A stretch of DNA of 64,000 nt, taken from assembly GCA_038363925.1 (NCBI GenBank), contig JAQQWL010000001.1:496001-560000 (forward strand), written 5' to 3'. Below are positions 1 to 9,961 of the stretch, in pieces. The notes below the pieces were generated by a model, which was given only the letters and a program-made list of their open reading frames with translations, did no database searches and was not told the origin of the DNA. Made by a program: the position numbers and the translations under genes. Each line of letters begins with the position of its first letter. Within the stretch, counting starts at the first letter, position 1. This DNA comes from Apiospora phragmitis (Eukaryota; Ascomycota; Sordariomycetes; Amphisphaeriales; Apiosporaceae).

Positions 1-64
1 CATGTCGCCCGAGGATATCGAGGACGTTTTCGATGGATCTTTCGGGTTTAGCCTCGGCGTGTAA
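1..64 (+). CDS. C-terminal tail of an unidentified protein (partial)
   Basis: An open frame enters from the left edge and ends at TAA 62-64. The last residues are acidic then hydrophobic (ending FGFSLGV). The codons look like host coding DNA, and it converges tail to tail with the alpha-glucosidase gene 245 bases away. A sugar permease would be a natural neighbour of a maltase, but 20 residues are too few to assign a family, so no function is given. Confidence 0.45.
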   Translation, partial: MSPEDIEDVFDGSFGFSLGV

Positions 65-309
65 TACAACAATGGGTTTCCGGAAATGGACTGGTATAGG
101 CGTCAGGAGTCTTTCACAGCAAAAATATTCACATTTCATTTACCAGCAGATTGCCGTGGGGGTGTTGTCACCAACGCCCCGCAGTCGAAGACTTGGAGCC
201 ATGATGCTGATATGATCTAGAGGCGTCTATTTCCATTCTACCTATTTAGCCTCTTTCCGCCAACTGATCATAACCACGTGGCATATTCTACGACATATAT
301 AGCTCGTGT

Positions 310-2115
310 TTAAGCGAACCTGCCCAAGACACCCTCCCATGGTCGTAGAGGAACCAAGTCCTCCTTGGGCTTGTTGATCTGGCCCTTGGTGTAGTTGCTG
401 CGGGCCCAGAAGTCGATCTTGCGGTCCGCCGGCATGTGCCACTCGACCTCGCGGCCCGAGAAGTTGAGCACGACGAGCCACTTCTCTCCCGTCTTGCTAC
501 CCGTCTTGACGTAGGCGTACACGTTGGGGTGCTCCGGGCTCAGCTCCTCGAACCCGCCGTACACGAAGGCATCGGCGTGCTCGCGGCGGTCCCGGAGGGC
601 CTGTTGCCAGAACCGCCAGACCGACAGGTTCTTTGCGTCGTCGGCGGCGGCGCTCATCTGCGCCTCGGCGTTGACGGTCGCGTAGTCGTCCATGACGCGC
701 ATCCATGGCTGGACGCCGGCGTCGCAGAATCCCGCGTTCTCCCGCGCGTTCCAGTGCATCGGCGTGCGCGCGTGGTCGCGCGCCTTCATGTCCACGACGG
801 CGCGGGAGTGGCGCAGCATCTCGGCGTCGCCCGCGTAGATCTCCTGGCACTTGTTCCAGTAATTGATGGTCTCGCAGTCCTTGTACTCGGCGATGTCCCA
901 GCGCTCGGGGTCGATGTTGCGCATCCCGATCTCCTCGCCCTGGTAGACGAAGAGCGTGCCGCTCAGCGTCGTCTGCATCAGCGCGAGCAGCCGCGCCGAG
1001 ATGTGGCGGTACCGGTCGCTGTCGTCGGCGTAGCGCGTGATGGACCGCGGGTTGTCGTGGTTCTCGATGAAGACGGAGTTCCACCCGTCGTGCTCGCTCA
1101 TGACGCGCTGCCACTTGGTCACGATGGCCTTCATGTCCTTGACGTCCCACGGCTTCAGCGACATACGCACGTGCGGCTTGTCGATGTCCACGAGGTCGAA
1201 GATGAAGATCATGCGCAGTTCTCCGGCGTTGGCGCCAACGGTACGCAGAATCTCCTTGGGCTCGCTGACGCCAGGCATCTCGCCCACGGTGATGGTGTCA
1301 TACTTGCTCAGGACTTCCCGGTGCATCTCTTGGAGGTAGTCATGGAGCTTGGGGCCGTTGACGAAATGCTTGAAGGCCGGCTGGTACATGTGCCCAGCGC
1401 TGAGCACGACGTCGGCGTCGGGGTAGCCCGGTACTTTGGAGATGAGGTTGATGACGTCCATCCGGAAGCCCGCGGCGCCTCGCTTCATCCAAAAGTGCAT
1501 GACGTCCCACACGGCGGCGCGAACGTCTGGGTTCTCCCAGTTCAGATCGGGCTGCTCCGCGGTGAAGAGGCTGAGATAGTATTCGTCCGTCTTCTCGTCA
1601 TAGGTCCAGGCCGAGTTGCCCTCGCCCAGGATCATGGCCCAGTTGTTGGGCGGCTCAGGCTTGCCGTCGGCGCCGATGCTCTTTGGCTTTCGCCAGATGT
1701 ACCAGTCTCGCTTGGGGTTGTCTTTGCTGCTGCGGCTCTCCAGGAACCAGGCATGCTCGTTACTGGTGTGGTTCACGACCAAGTCCATCATGAGCTTCAT
1801 GTCGCGCTTCTTGAGCTCGGCGACCAGCGTATCCACATCTTCCAGAGTTCCATATCGGGAGTCGATGTCCTTGTAATCGGCAATATCATAACCCATATCG
1901 GCCTGGGGCGACTTGAAGATCGGGGACGACCACACAACATTGATGCCCAGAGACTTGAGGTAGTCAAGTCTGGAGATGATACCCTTGATACTTCCCCATC
2001 CTGACGTGGCCCCTGGGTGGGACTGGAAGGATGATGGGTAGATCTGGTAGACTACAGCCTCTTTCCACCACTGCGGTGTCGAGAATGAGGAAACCTGCTG
2101 AGCTGATGCAGGCAT
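310..2115 (-). CDS. GH13 alpha-glucosidase (maltase / oligo-1,6-glucosidase type)
   Basis: A 601-residue uninterrupted frame, the usual size of fungal intracellular GH13 subfamily 31/40 alpha-glucosidases. It hydrolyses terminal alpha-glucosidic bonds of maltose or isomaltose-type oligosaccharides to glucose. The conserved GH13 regions are visible in order: region I DLVVNH (111-116), region II GFRMDV with nucleophile Asp220, region III with acid/base Glu279 (TVGEMPG), region IV ENHDNPRS with Asp354. The barrel start QIYPSSF and the YQGEEIGM segment (391-398) also fit. No signal peptide is seen, so it is probably cytosolic and fed by a permease. Val221 directly after the nucleophile is the residue linked to alpha-1,6 activity in yeast isomaltase and bacterial oligo-1,6-glucosidase; a Thr there goes with maltase. 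Isomaltose activity is therefore inferred, not shown. It is the only long gene here without a frame break. Start ATG at 2113-2115 precedes the conserved WWKEAVVYQIYP. Confidence 0.93.
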   Translation of the reverse strand: MPASAQQVSSFSTPQWWKEAVVYQIYPSSFQSHPGATSGWGSIKGIISRLDYLKSLGINVVWSSPIFKSPQADMGYDIADYKDIDSRYGTLEDVDTLVAELKKRDMKLMMDLVVNHTSNEHAWFLESRSSKDNPKRDWYIWRKPKSIGADGKPEPPNNWAMILGEGNSAWTYDEKTDEYYLSLFTAEQPDLNWENPDVRAAVWDVMHFWMKRGAAGFRMDVINLISKVPGYPDADVVLSAGHMYQPAFKHFVNGPKLHDYLQEMHREVLSKYDTITVGEMPGVSEPKEILRTVGANAGELRMIFIFDLVDIDKPHVRMSLKPWDVKDMKAIVTKWQRVMSEHDGWNSVFIENHDNPRSITRYADDSDRYRHISARLLALMQTTLSGTLFVYQGEEIGMRNIDPERWDIAEYKDCETINYWNKCQEIYAGDAEMLRHSRAVVDMKARDHARTPMHWNARENAGFCDAGVQPWMRVMDDYATVNAEAQMSAAADDAKNLSVWRFWQQALRDRREHADAFVYGGFEELSPEHPNVYAYVKTGSKTGEKWLVVLNFSGREVEWHMPADRKIDFWARSNYTKGQINKPKEDLVPLRPWEGVLGRFA

Positions 2116-2288
2116 GATGATGACTTATGATGGCCTCGATGAGCTAAGTGTGCTCTTGCTAAGGCGTTCGTTTTGCCGAAATATATATCTTGATGATTCT
2201 CCAGGCTATAAGGGTTTCGGGTATAGGTCTGTCCCTGAGTTCAAGAATCGCCTTGACTAAATTATCACGGTCCTGCGCTGTGGTTATG

Positions 2289-2448
2289 CTGGGGCAGTTG
2301 AGTTGGTATTTGAACCGATTATATGATGACAGAATGTCAACAGGACGACCTGTAAGTTTGTCGACGGAATGAGGTAATGCAGGCCTGAAGTAGTGGCGTG
2401 GTTTCCCCGAGAATACTACCGGTCCATGACCCCACGTATTACGCGGGG
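2289..2448. promoter_or_regulatory. Possible CreA carbon-catabolite repressor sites
   Basis: Three matches to the Aspergillus CreA consensus SYGGRG lie 170-340 bases upstream of the alpha-glucosidase start: CTGGGG at 2289-2294, GTGGGG on the minus strand at 2430-2435 and GCGGGG at 2443-2448. Clustering upstream of a maltase gene suits glucose repression. The motif is short and common, so this is suggestive only. Confidence 0.35.
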
Positions 2449-2987
2449 ATGATCTTGGCGCCTCTCCACTAGCAGTATTACCCCCCGTTGAGCTTGTGTC
2501 TGCCGCAAGCACATACATATTCAAACCTGCTTAGTCAAATAGGGGTCAATCTCCAATACCAGGCTTATAGGAATATGATACTCCACTCTATGAATGCCAT
2601 GCCATACGCTTGTGTGTTCTGCATTGTATGGGTTGATCTCAAGCCAGGAGAGTGCAGATCCAGCAGCGAAGCGTGGGAAGGAAATCAACGAAATCAAGGT
2701 TCGAGGCAGCTGCGGTTGCTCTACCACCTGAGAAGGTTGTGGATCATCTTCCCAAATACTTTAGCGGACCCGACATGACGTGCCTCCTCTATTGCAGTTT
2801 TTACTAATGATAAAATACCAGTCGTTAAAGAATCCGGGCAGCATCCTTATAGTCCCCACGTGCTTTGCCAGAACAGTCTGCGGTGAACGGTGACGAGTTT
2901 CGGGATCACCAAAAATATTCTATGTTGGCAAAGGACATTACTTCATCTCAAGTAGATCAGAAATATATATAAAATGGTCAGAATGGC
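2449..2987. other. Intergenic; no gene supported
   Basis: No convincing frame. At 2715-2745 the minus strand resembles a tRNA D-arm (CTCAGGTGGTAGAGC), but no anticodon or acceptor stem follows. Confidence 0.5.
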
Positions 2988-2991
2988 AAAA
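2988..2991 (-). terminator. RNA polymerase III terminator of tRNA-Asn
   Basis: TTTT on the minus strand, 14 bases beyond the tRNA discriminator base, the expected Pol III stop. Confidence 0.7.
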
Positions 2992-3005
2992 GGAAAGGCA
3001 CTTTT

Positions 3006-3107
3006 CTCCCCCGGACAGGCTTGAACTGTCAACCTCCTGATTGCAGAAGCCGCTGAACTCAGGGGCAAGTAACAGTCAGACGCGCTAGCCAATTGCGCCA
3101 CGGAGGA
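3006..3107 (-). tRNA. tRNA-Asn (anticodon GTT) with 28-nt intron
   Basis: The minus strand folds as a full cloverleaf. Acceptor TCCTCCG (3101-3107) pairs with CGGGGGA (3007-3013), with discriminator G at 3006. The D stem is GCGC/GCGC, the anticodon stem TCTGA pairs with TCAGG, and the T stem GACAG/CTGTC encloses TTCAAGC. The loop reads CTGTTA then A once an intron at 3042-3069 is removed, placing GTT at positions 34-36. The intron sits after position 37, the canonical place for eukaryotic tRNA introns. Confidence 0.95.
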
Positions 3108-3833
3108 CTTGCTGGTGTTGGTGTTGTTGTTGGAATTGGTTGTCTTTATCACGGTTGATATGGTCGGTAACGACTTGCACTTTAAGTGCAGAGCCTGTCC
3201 GTCTTGGAATAACACGGCCTCCGGTTGCTCCTGCCAGGTCTTGGCAGAGGAAGGTGTTTAGGGCCTACAGCGTGAGCAGGAGTTGATACCATGCTCACGA
3301 AGAATGCCGCGTTACAGTGGTTATCTTGGAGGCGGTTACAGAACGTGTGAACACCACTTGAGTATGAGATATCATCACAAAGGGGTTTAGGCCTCAGGGA
3401 AGAAACGCCACAACAGACTAGAAGTGAGAGATACGTTTGAACAATGGACGTGTTCATCAATTGCCTTGTTTCTCAGCCAAACAAGCGTATTGTTGAGCCT
3501 ACAAACATAGGACGCACAAAGGCAGTCCATATTTCAGGCCCCTATAGTCACAATACTCGATTTAGTGTTGTACATCGGGATTTTCATGCCCATCGAGGCC
3601 TGGAACAAAGTCATAGTTATCCTGCTACTCTGAACTGTGAACAGTGATACTGTATCGTGAAAAACACTACAGAGCATCCTACGAAGATATGGGACATCAC
3701 AGTATAAGAAGGGTACCCCTTACTCCGAGGTTGGATGAAATCTTCTTTTTTTCCCGTATACCAACAAACCATCGCTGCTTACACCAACTCTACGTTCACA
3801 CAAACTTACGAAACTATCACTGAGCAACTCAAC
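3108..3833. other. Intergenic and 5' leader of the F-box gene
   Basis: No supported gene. A TATA-like TATAAGAAG lies near 3703, and a pyrimidine/CA-rich leader runs to the ATG at 3834. An in-frame upstream ATG at 3735 exists, but its context is poorer and the peptide it adds looks like a translated leader. Confidence 0.45.
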
Positions 3834-4945
3834 ATGGCTTTGAACCAGGTTTCAGTGCCTCAGAGCCCTACTCGCCGCTTTACGGACCCCATCAGCTTCA
3901 TGACATCCCAGACTTGCCCTCGGGAAATATTCGATCTCATAGTCGCTGAGCTCTCCCTGCCGGATCAGGCAAGCCTTGCCACGACCAACCGCGCCCTGCG
4001 GACTCTGGTTGTTCCGGTCATGTCCGGATGGGCATGGCAGGACCCGCCCAAGCCGCTGCTGGGCATGATGGTCCAGGGGTGGATGCGCTGGGACTACGTC
4101 CAGCAAGCCGAGTCGCTGGCCCACAACGGGTATGTAGCGTGCCCCTGGTGCCGCACCATCCACCCCCGCTGCTCGCCATCGGCCCCGACCACGACGGCTA
4201 CGCCTGCCGGCTGGCCGCCCGCTCGTCCTACGAGCCGAACAGCCACCGCCTCATCTCGCTCTTTGAGCGCCCGCTGCGCTGGCACCCCCTGGTCCTGCAC
4301 GCCTTCATCCGCTACTCGCAGCAAGGGGGCCGCCGGGCCGACCTCGCCCGTCTCCGCGCCGAGGCGGAGCTGGACTCGAGCCATATGCTGTTCACGCAGC
4401 TGATGGCCGACGGGTCCGTCCTGACCCTGGCCGAGGACGAGTGGAAGCTCGTCTGGCGCACCGGCACCGGACTGTTCGTGCGCCTCCGCGTCTCGGAGCA
4501 CATCGACTCCAACGACAAGGGGGGCCTGGCCGCCCCGTGCTGTCCCTGTGAGAAGAATCGGAAAGTCCTCGACTACGATGCTCTAAACCAGGAGAATTTC
4601 TCGGACGCGGTCCTTGCAGAGTTCCGGGCCGATCTCACCAGTATGGACCCGCCGGTGACGGAGCCAATGTTGTCCGTGGCAGACCGACGATCACCCACAC
4701 TCTTTGTGGGCCCGGTTCGCGGTTGTCACCAGTGCTCTGTCGACTTTCAGGCTGCGTGGGTTACCGGCCCAGGTGATTCATGTACCCTCCATTGGACTAC
4801 ATGGATTTTCCTTGGACAGCCAAGCTCAGTAGGCGAGGTCCTTGAGGCTCTTAAGTACCGAGGGAATCGAAGGGCCTCGTACGTGATCCCCTTATTGGGT
4901 GTCGGTAACGTTGCTCGTCTCTCGGGCTTGACCGAGGACTACTAA
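3834..4945 (+). CDS. F-box-like protein (frame broken by one base)
   Basis: The first frame carries an F-box-like motif at about residues 28-58 (CPREIFDLIVAELSLPDQ, then TNRALR), the Skp1-binding module of SCF ubiquitin ligases, followed by a CPWC segment. At the C5 run 4163-4167 the frame is lost, and the continuation to the stop at 4943-4945 lies in another frame (starting around LLAIGPDHDGYACR). One extra C would join them into about 370 residues. The second half has several Cys pairs (CCPC, CHQC) that could bind metal. Start 3834 is chosen for its CAACATGGC context. The F-box is moderately convincing; the target is unknown. The break may be a sequencing error or a real mutation. Confidence 0.65.
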
Positions 4946-5695
4946 GGCCATGATTTGGTAACTAATGCTTAGCTAATGCTACTGCTATAGCTGCAAGTCT
5001 CTGAATGCCAGGAGGCGAAAGCTAACCGTGCCAGCTGAGTCTTGTTTCGCTAACCCGTTTTTATTACAGGTCTGTCTGCGTAGAGATGTATGAGCAATGG
5101 TTTTCCGGGCGTATCCTCATCTATTGGGCCAACTGACCAAGCTATGAAAAGAGTAGAGAAAGCCTCGAGCAGAGAACCGACCGTGTCGGGTTTACTCTGG
5201 TATGGACAGGGTACTATGGCGAACTGCCTTTGGAAAACCACTCCATAGTAATCTAAGAGATGTATTTTCCCCCAAAAGCTAATATTCTGTAATCTTCGTG
5301 TGACTAAATACCGTGCTGACTTTAATCTGTACCTTACCCGTGTAAAAATTACAGGCAGGCGTAGAGGTGGCCATGTCCTTGCGTCTTGACTCATAATACC
5401 CTTCCATTTGAAGTCGGTCAGCTCCTCTTTGAACGGGGAGTGGCCACAGATTACACTTCAAAATCGGACATCGAAAACTAATCTTAGTCAGGGACACCCT
5501 GCATCCCCTGTCATTTATTCAATATGGTTATTATCTAAGAAAGGCAAGATACTTATTGCCAAATCTCGCATAGGGTATCATGAATTGTGACCCAATCTGC
5601 CCAGATCCTCATAGCCACATGTCCCAGAACGCCGATTAAACCAATTAAATTTGACCTGTAATAAAATCGGCACATAGAGAATCGAGATCAACTCT
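4946..5695. other. Intergenic between convergent genes
   Basis: Presumed 3' flanks of the F-box and glycine-zipper genes; no supported gene. Confidence 0.45.
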
Positions 5696-6562
5696 TTACC
5701 AACCACCATGACTGCTGTGGTGGCCGTGGTGGCCGTGGTGGCTGTGATGAGAATGGTGGCCGTGGTGGCCATGGTGTCCATGACTTCCGTGGTGACTCCC
5801 ATGATGACTCCCATGATGGCTACCATGATGCGAGCCGCCGTATTGCGAACCGCCACCGCCGTGGTGCCCCGAGTTGCCGCCCATGAAACTGCCCGCACTA
5901 CCCAGGAGTCCTCCCCCGAGCCGCCGCCACCGTAGCCGTAAGGGCTGTGGCCTCCCCCTCCATGATGTCCGTGACCGTGGCCATGGCCGTGGCTACTGCT
6001 GCTACTGTGGCTGTTCCGACGGTCCTTGAACTTGCTCTCAAGGACGTTGGCGGCCACGGCGCCCGCGGCGCCGCCGAGGAACGTGCCCAGCTTGCCCTTG
6101 CCGAGCTTATGGCCCAGGAAGCCGCCCGCGCCGCCACCGATCAGGGAGGCGCCGAGGCCGCGCTCGCCGTCTTCACCCTCGGCGCCGGGCGCCGCGTTGG
6201 GGTAGTCGCTGCGCCCTCTCTTCTCGTCTCCTCCGGCATAATGGCCTCCTGAGTATGGGTCGGCCGAGTGCGGTCGCTGCGGGGCATGGCAGGGCGCTAG
6301 GTGACCCCCCTGCTCTTCGTACCGAGGAGGCGGCGGGCCGGACGAAAACCCTACATTGGAATGCGCAGATCCGGGACGTGCGTATTCTGGATGCGACGGG
6401 TAGGGCGAGAGGTGGCTACTGGACTGTGTGTATTGTTGTTGCGGAGGGTACGGAGACGGCGATTGTCCGTATTGCGATTGCGGGGGGTATTGTTGTCGGG
6501 GTGGATAGGCGCCACCCGAGCCGCCGCCTCCGCCACCGTTTGTAGTACTCTGCAGCTGACAT
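5696..6562 (-). CDS. Glycine-zipper 2TM-type protein with His-rich tail (frame broken)
   Basis: From ATG 6560-6562 the protein starts MSAAEYY. A Gly/Pro/Gln/Tyr-rich segment (PPRQQYPPQSQYGQ) follows, then a glycine zipper (GLGASLIGGGAGGFLGHKLG, next GTFLGGAAGAVAANVLESK) of the Rick_17kDa_Anti / glycine-zipper 2TM kind, then a Gly-rich linker and long HHGSHHGS repeats to the stop at 5696. The zipper class packs paired helices in membranes. The His-rich tail could bind metal ions, which is inference. Two single-base changes split the frame: T3 at 6539-6541 (one base too many) and C5 at 5913-5917 (one too few). With those read through, the protein would be about 288 residues. Families of this type are common and functionally uncharacterised in ascomycetes. 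Confidence 0.72.
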
Positions 6563-8450
6563 GTCGTTCTGAATTTTGAAGATGATTTGTTCGTGTGGCA
6601 GACTGTAGGAATGCTCGGATTACAGTTATAGAAAGGAGACGAAATAAAGATGAGAAGTCTTTGGCGAGAAAACCTAGGTTAAGGAATTCTGTCTCTGTAA
6701 AGCTTGGATGGATAATTAAGTAGGTATGATGACGATGATGGTTTTTGTACTGATAGTTGCGTCAGATGACTAACTTGAGCGAAGTCAGATGGTGTTACCT
6801 GGATGAGCAAACAGATATCACAAGCGCAGAGGCACGCCGAGCACAATGGAACCTTGCGCGTCATCTTTATATAATGCCCAGCTCCTAGGTTATTCAGCAT
6901 ACACCCAGGTGGCCAAGTCTGCCGACCTTCTGGCACCCATTTTGCCATCTCGGGTCAGATGCAAGCGTTGCGCTGAAGGCAGCACTAGGACGGATGCTCC
7001 GCCGCAGCCTCAAATGCTGACGCAAAATGTGTGGGGAGGCGGAGCTGGAAATGCAACGACCGGGCGGGAGGTTCAGATGCAAGCTCAGCGAATCATGTGC
7101 TCCGAACCACCTCAGGCTGGTGCGCCCAAATGCTCGGGTTGCGGATAGGCCTCAAGCTACCGTCTTCTGGAAGAGTCAAGTGAGAGGCGCTGCCCGTAAT
7201 TGTAGTAATCCGGCCTCTGTCCGGTGTTGTCACTGCAAAAGTCCGTGGCTGTGGCGGGGCGGTGCCTCGTAAGCTTCCCCATGCTGGGACAGCTCGATTC
7301 GGTGGGCTTGGTAGGTTAGGCAGATTAGTGCCGTTCTGCCACTTTCGGCCTGCCATGTGACATGCCGGTTTCCCGCTTGATTGTTAAGCTGAGCACGAGC
7401 AGGTATGCGATGTCTTTTCGCTCTCACAATACTGTTCCGGGTTGGGCCATGTAGTAGTACTACTAGTTTCATGAGCTGAAGAGGATGTAGGATTTTGTTA
7501 ACACGCCTTTTAGGATCTGAGGATCTGAGGATCTGAGGATCTGATGCTCTGGGCTCTGGGGGCTTTGACTGAAGGTCCGGGTGATGTCAGCGACCTGTAA
7601 CCGTGACTGCCAATGCTGCAAAGTTACATGTAATACTTAACCACTGGTGTACCCCCACGGGACTTGTCCGAATGAATTGCATCTCTCTGCCTCTGCAACA
7701 CGTTGCAGGACTTCTCCAAAGGCATCGAGCAGTATACCTCGACTTGTCACATCAGTCATTACGATGGTACTGGCCTTCCTGTATTGAGGCTACAGACTCT
7801 TTTTCCCAAGGCCGATATCGGGTGAGAACCTGCCTTCCACCGGTTGATGGTGGCAGTGTCTCTAAGAACTTTTTCTGCCCGTCAATGACTGACTGGGGAG
7901 TCGGCGTACACCACGCGCATGTCCTCTTCCATTGCAGTACTCGATTCGCTGCTTCGAGAACGCAGAATCGGGTAAGACTATCAATCGCGAGATACCCGCC
8001 AGCCGGCCAATCCATCAATACCACTTGGTCGCTTGAATGAGAGGCGTCTAGACGGATTCATTCGAAATTGGTACCCTTAGCCAACAACCATTACTTGGAA
8101 GCACGGAAGAACGTTTCTGATCAAAGTTTTGGGCGTTTTGCTCCAGAAATCTATGTACACCCCGAGGGCTTCAATGAGCCCGTATGAGCCGATAGGTTAT
8201 CGATGCTCTAATATGTAGTCCGAGAATATGCGTGCAGCCATTTACCCCTTGGCTCCCGAGATGACTGTTACAAATGCCGGATATGAGAATCAAGATGAGA
8301 AAAAAAATTCCGTCATAATCGTAACAGCTTCCAGCCCACCAACCAATGCGACCAACTCCTACCAATGAAAAAATAACCGTCAGGGATATATACGCGAAAT
8401 ATTGGAATCATTGAAATGATGCGGATGATGTCCCCCATCGACTCGGCAAC
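6563..8450. other. Long intergenic region
   Basis: Probably the promoter of the glycine-zipper gene plus the 3' flank of the Whi5-like gene. Open frames here (for example 7603-8040) have no recognisable motif or coding character. Confidence 0.4.
7512..7543. repeat. Short tandem repeat, 4 x 8 bp
   Basis: Four perfect copies of AGGATCTG in tandem, followed by degenerate CTCTGGG units. Confidence 0.9.
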
Positions 8451-9961
8451 TCACACCCCGATAACTCCGGCACTTCCTGGCCGACGGCTCCGTGGAAGTG
8501 CGATTTCACCATCGGAATCTGAGCTGTCGTCGGCAGCTACCCGATCCAGCATGCGTTCGATGTCGTCGTCCTGGAGTGCAGGCCTTGACCGCGACGGCCC
8601 GCTGAGACCAGCTGGCACGGAAAGGGAGGGCTTCGGCCCGTTCGTCTTTCGGCGGGGCGTGCCTCTGATTTGTGGAGAGCCATAAGCTTCCTCCGTATCC
8701 ATGTCATCCACTATGCCCGGGGATTTCTCGAACCCCACGCGTTTGCCCTGTCGTCCCGTAGGAAGACTCTTCCGGACTTGGTGACCATCGGCCCCTGGAC
8801 CTAAACGAGATCCTGGAAGTGCTGTCCTGTGCGTGTTTGCTGCTCCGTTTCTAGACTGCGAAGAAGGGAAAGCATGTTTGAGATTAGCCGAGTTTCCAGG
8901 GCTGCTCATGAATACCAGGGTTTCCAGAGCTTCTTGTTCCCTGACGTTCTGGTGTGGCGAGAATATGATGGGATCCATGTTGGGTGTCCGGTTCATGTAT
9001 GTTCCTGGCGTGCTTTGAAGGGGGCTTGGTTGGGCTGGGGTGTGCGGTGAGCCTTGGTGGGACGGCGATAAGAAGGCAGGTGTGTATTTGGCGTTCGAGT
9101 TGCGCCTCGGATTTAGATGGCCTGCTTGACGAGGCTGGATGGAAGCAGGAGGGGCGAGAGCAGGTAACTGCGACTTGGGCGGCGACGCGGACATGCGTGG
9201 CCTGGGATTGGATTCTCTCCAGAAGGAGTCGTAGGTGCGCCCGGGGGGCACCTGGCTTATGGGGCTTATTCCCGTACTGGCAATGCCTTGGCGTGCTCCT
9301 GGGAGTGTAACGCGCGGGCTTGCAGATGCGCCATGCCTGCCGTGCAAGGTAGACGAGCTCGAGGTAGGGGAGGCAGCTTGCGAGGCCAGCGATTCGACCT
9401 CATCGATGGAATGGCTTTGCCACCCATTGTTGACTTTGAGCATGGCATATGACAGCTTCGTCTTCAGCTCCGCCGACAGCTGTAGCGCGGTTCGGTGGTC
9501 AGTCACCTGGTGAATTCCAAGAGCGCCACGACACAGATTGGGAGATTTTACCTCACTCATACGGCTAGTCGTGGTGGAAGCCACACTCACGGTACTCGTA
9601 TTTCTCGAATGGCCCGGCATACGGACTGGCGAAGTCAGAGAGCCATTTCTGGTGTGCTTGACCACGCCATCTGCCATTCTCTTTTTCGACATGCCCGTCT
9701 CTACCATCTTCTCTTGAGCAGCAGCAAGCTGCGAAAGCTGTAGCAACTGGGACTCTTGGCTGGACGTGTTCCCATTTCCAGCGGCAATGCTGCTTCCACT
9801 ATCGCTTCCGGGGGCGTGAAGACTCGGTCAGTGTCGTGGGACGCGGTGGTATCCTGAGACTCGTCGTTGCTGGAATCGTTGAGGGGCTGACTTTGGCTGC
9901 TGGGGGCAGTCGAGGGATGTACAAGAGGAAGGCCTCCTTGTACTGCTTCGGAAGTCGCCAT
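8451..9961 (-). CDS. Whi5/Nrm1-like G1/S transcriptional repressor (frame broken by one base)
   Basis: About 500 residues, mostly low-complexity Ser/Pro-rich, with one conserved block at 9387-9500 (LSAELKTKLSYAMLKVNNGW followed by QSHSIDEVE) matching the Whi5/Nrm1 domain. Such proteins bind SBF/MBF-type factors and hold back G1/S genes until CDK phosphorylation releases them; the many SP and TP sites fit CDK control. An acidic C-terminal segment (DDDIERMLDR) is also present. The first in-frame ATG is at 9959-9961. The N-terminal frame (to DRVFTPP) and the rest (GSDSGSS onward) are offset by one base at the G5 run 9810-9814, one base short. The family call rests on a short block, so it is probable rather than certain. 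Confidence 0.72.

Noticed and set aside
436..2004. Long open frame on the plus strand opposite the alpha-glucosidase gene
   Set aside because: It is the antisense shadow of a GC-rich GH13 gene; composition is Val/Leu/His-rich without motifs.
2700..2760. tRNA-like D-arm on the minus strand
   Set aside because: CTCAGGTGGTAGAGC looks like a D-arm, but no anticodon stem, T arm or acceptor pairing can be formed.
7603..8040. 145-codon open frame
   Set aside because: No motif, poor codon character, overlapping open frames on the other strand.
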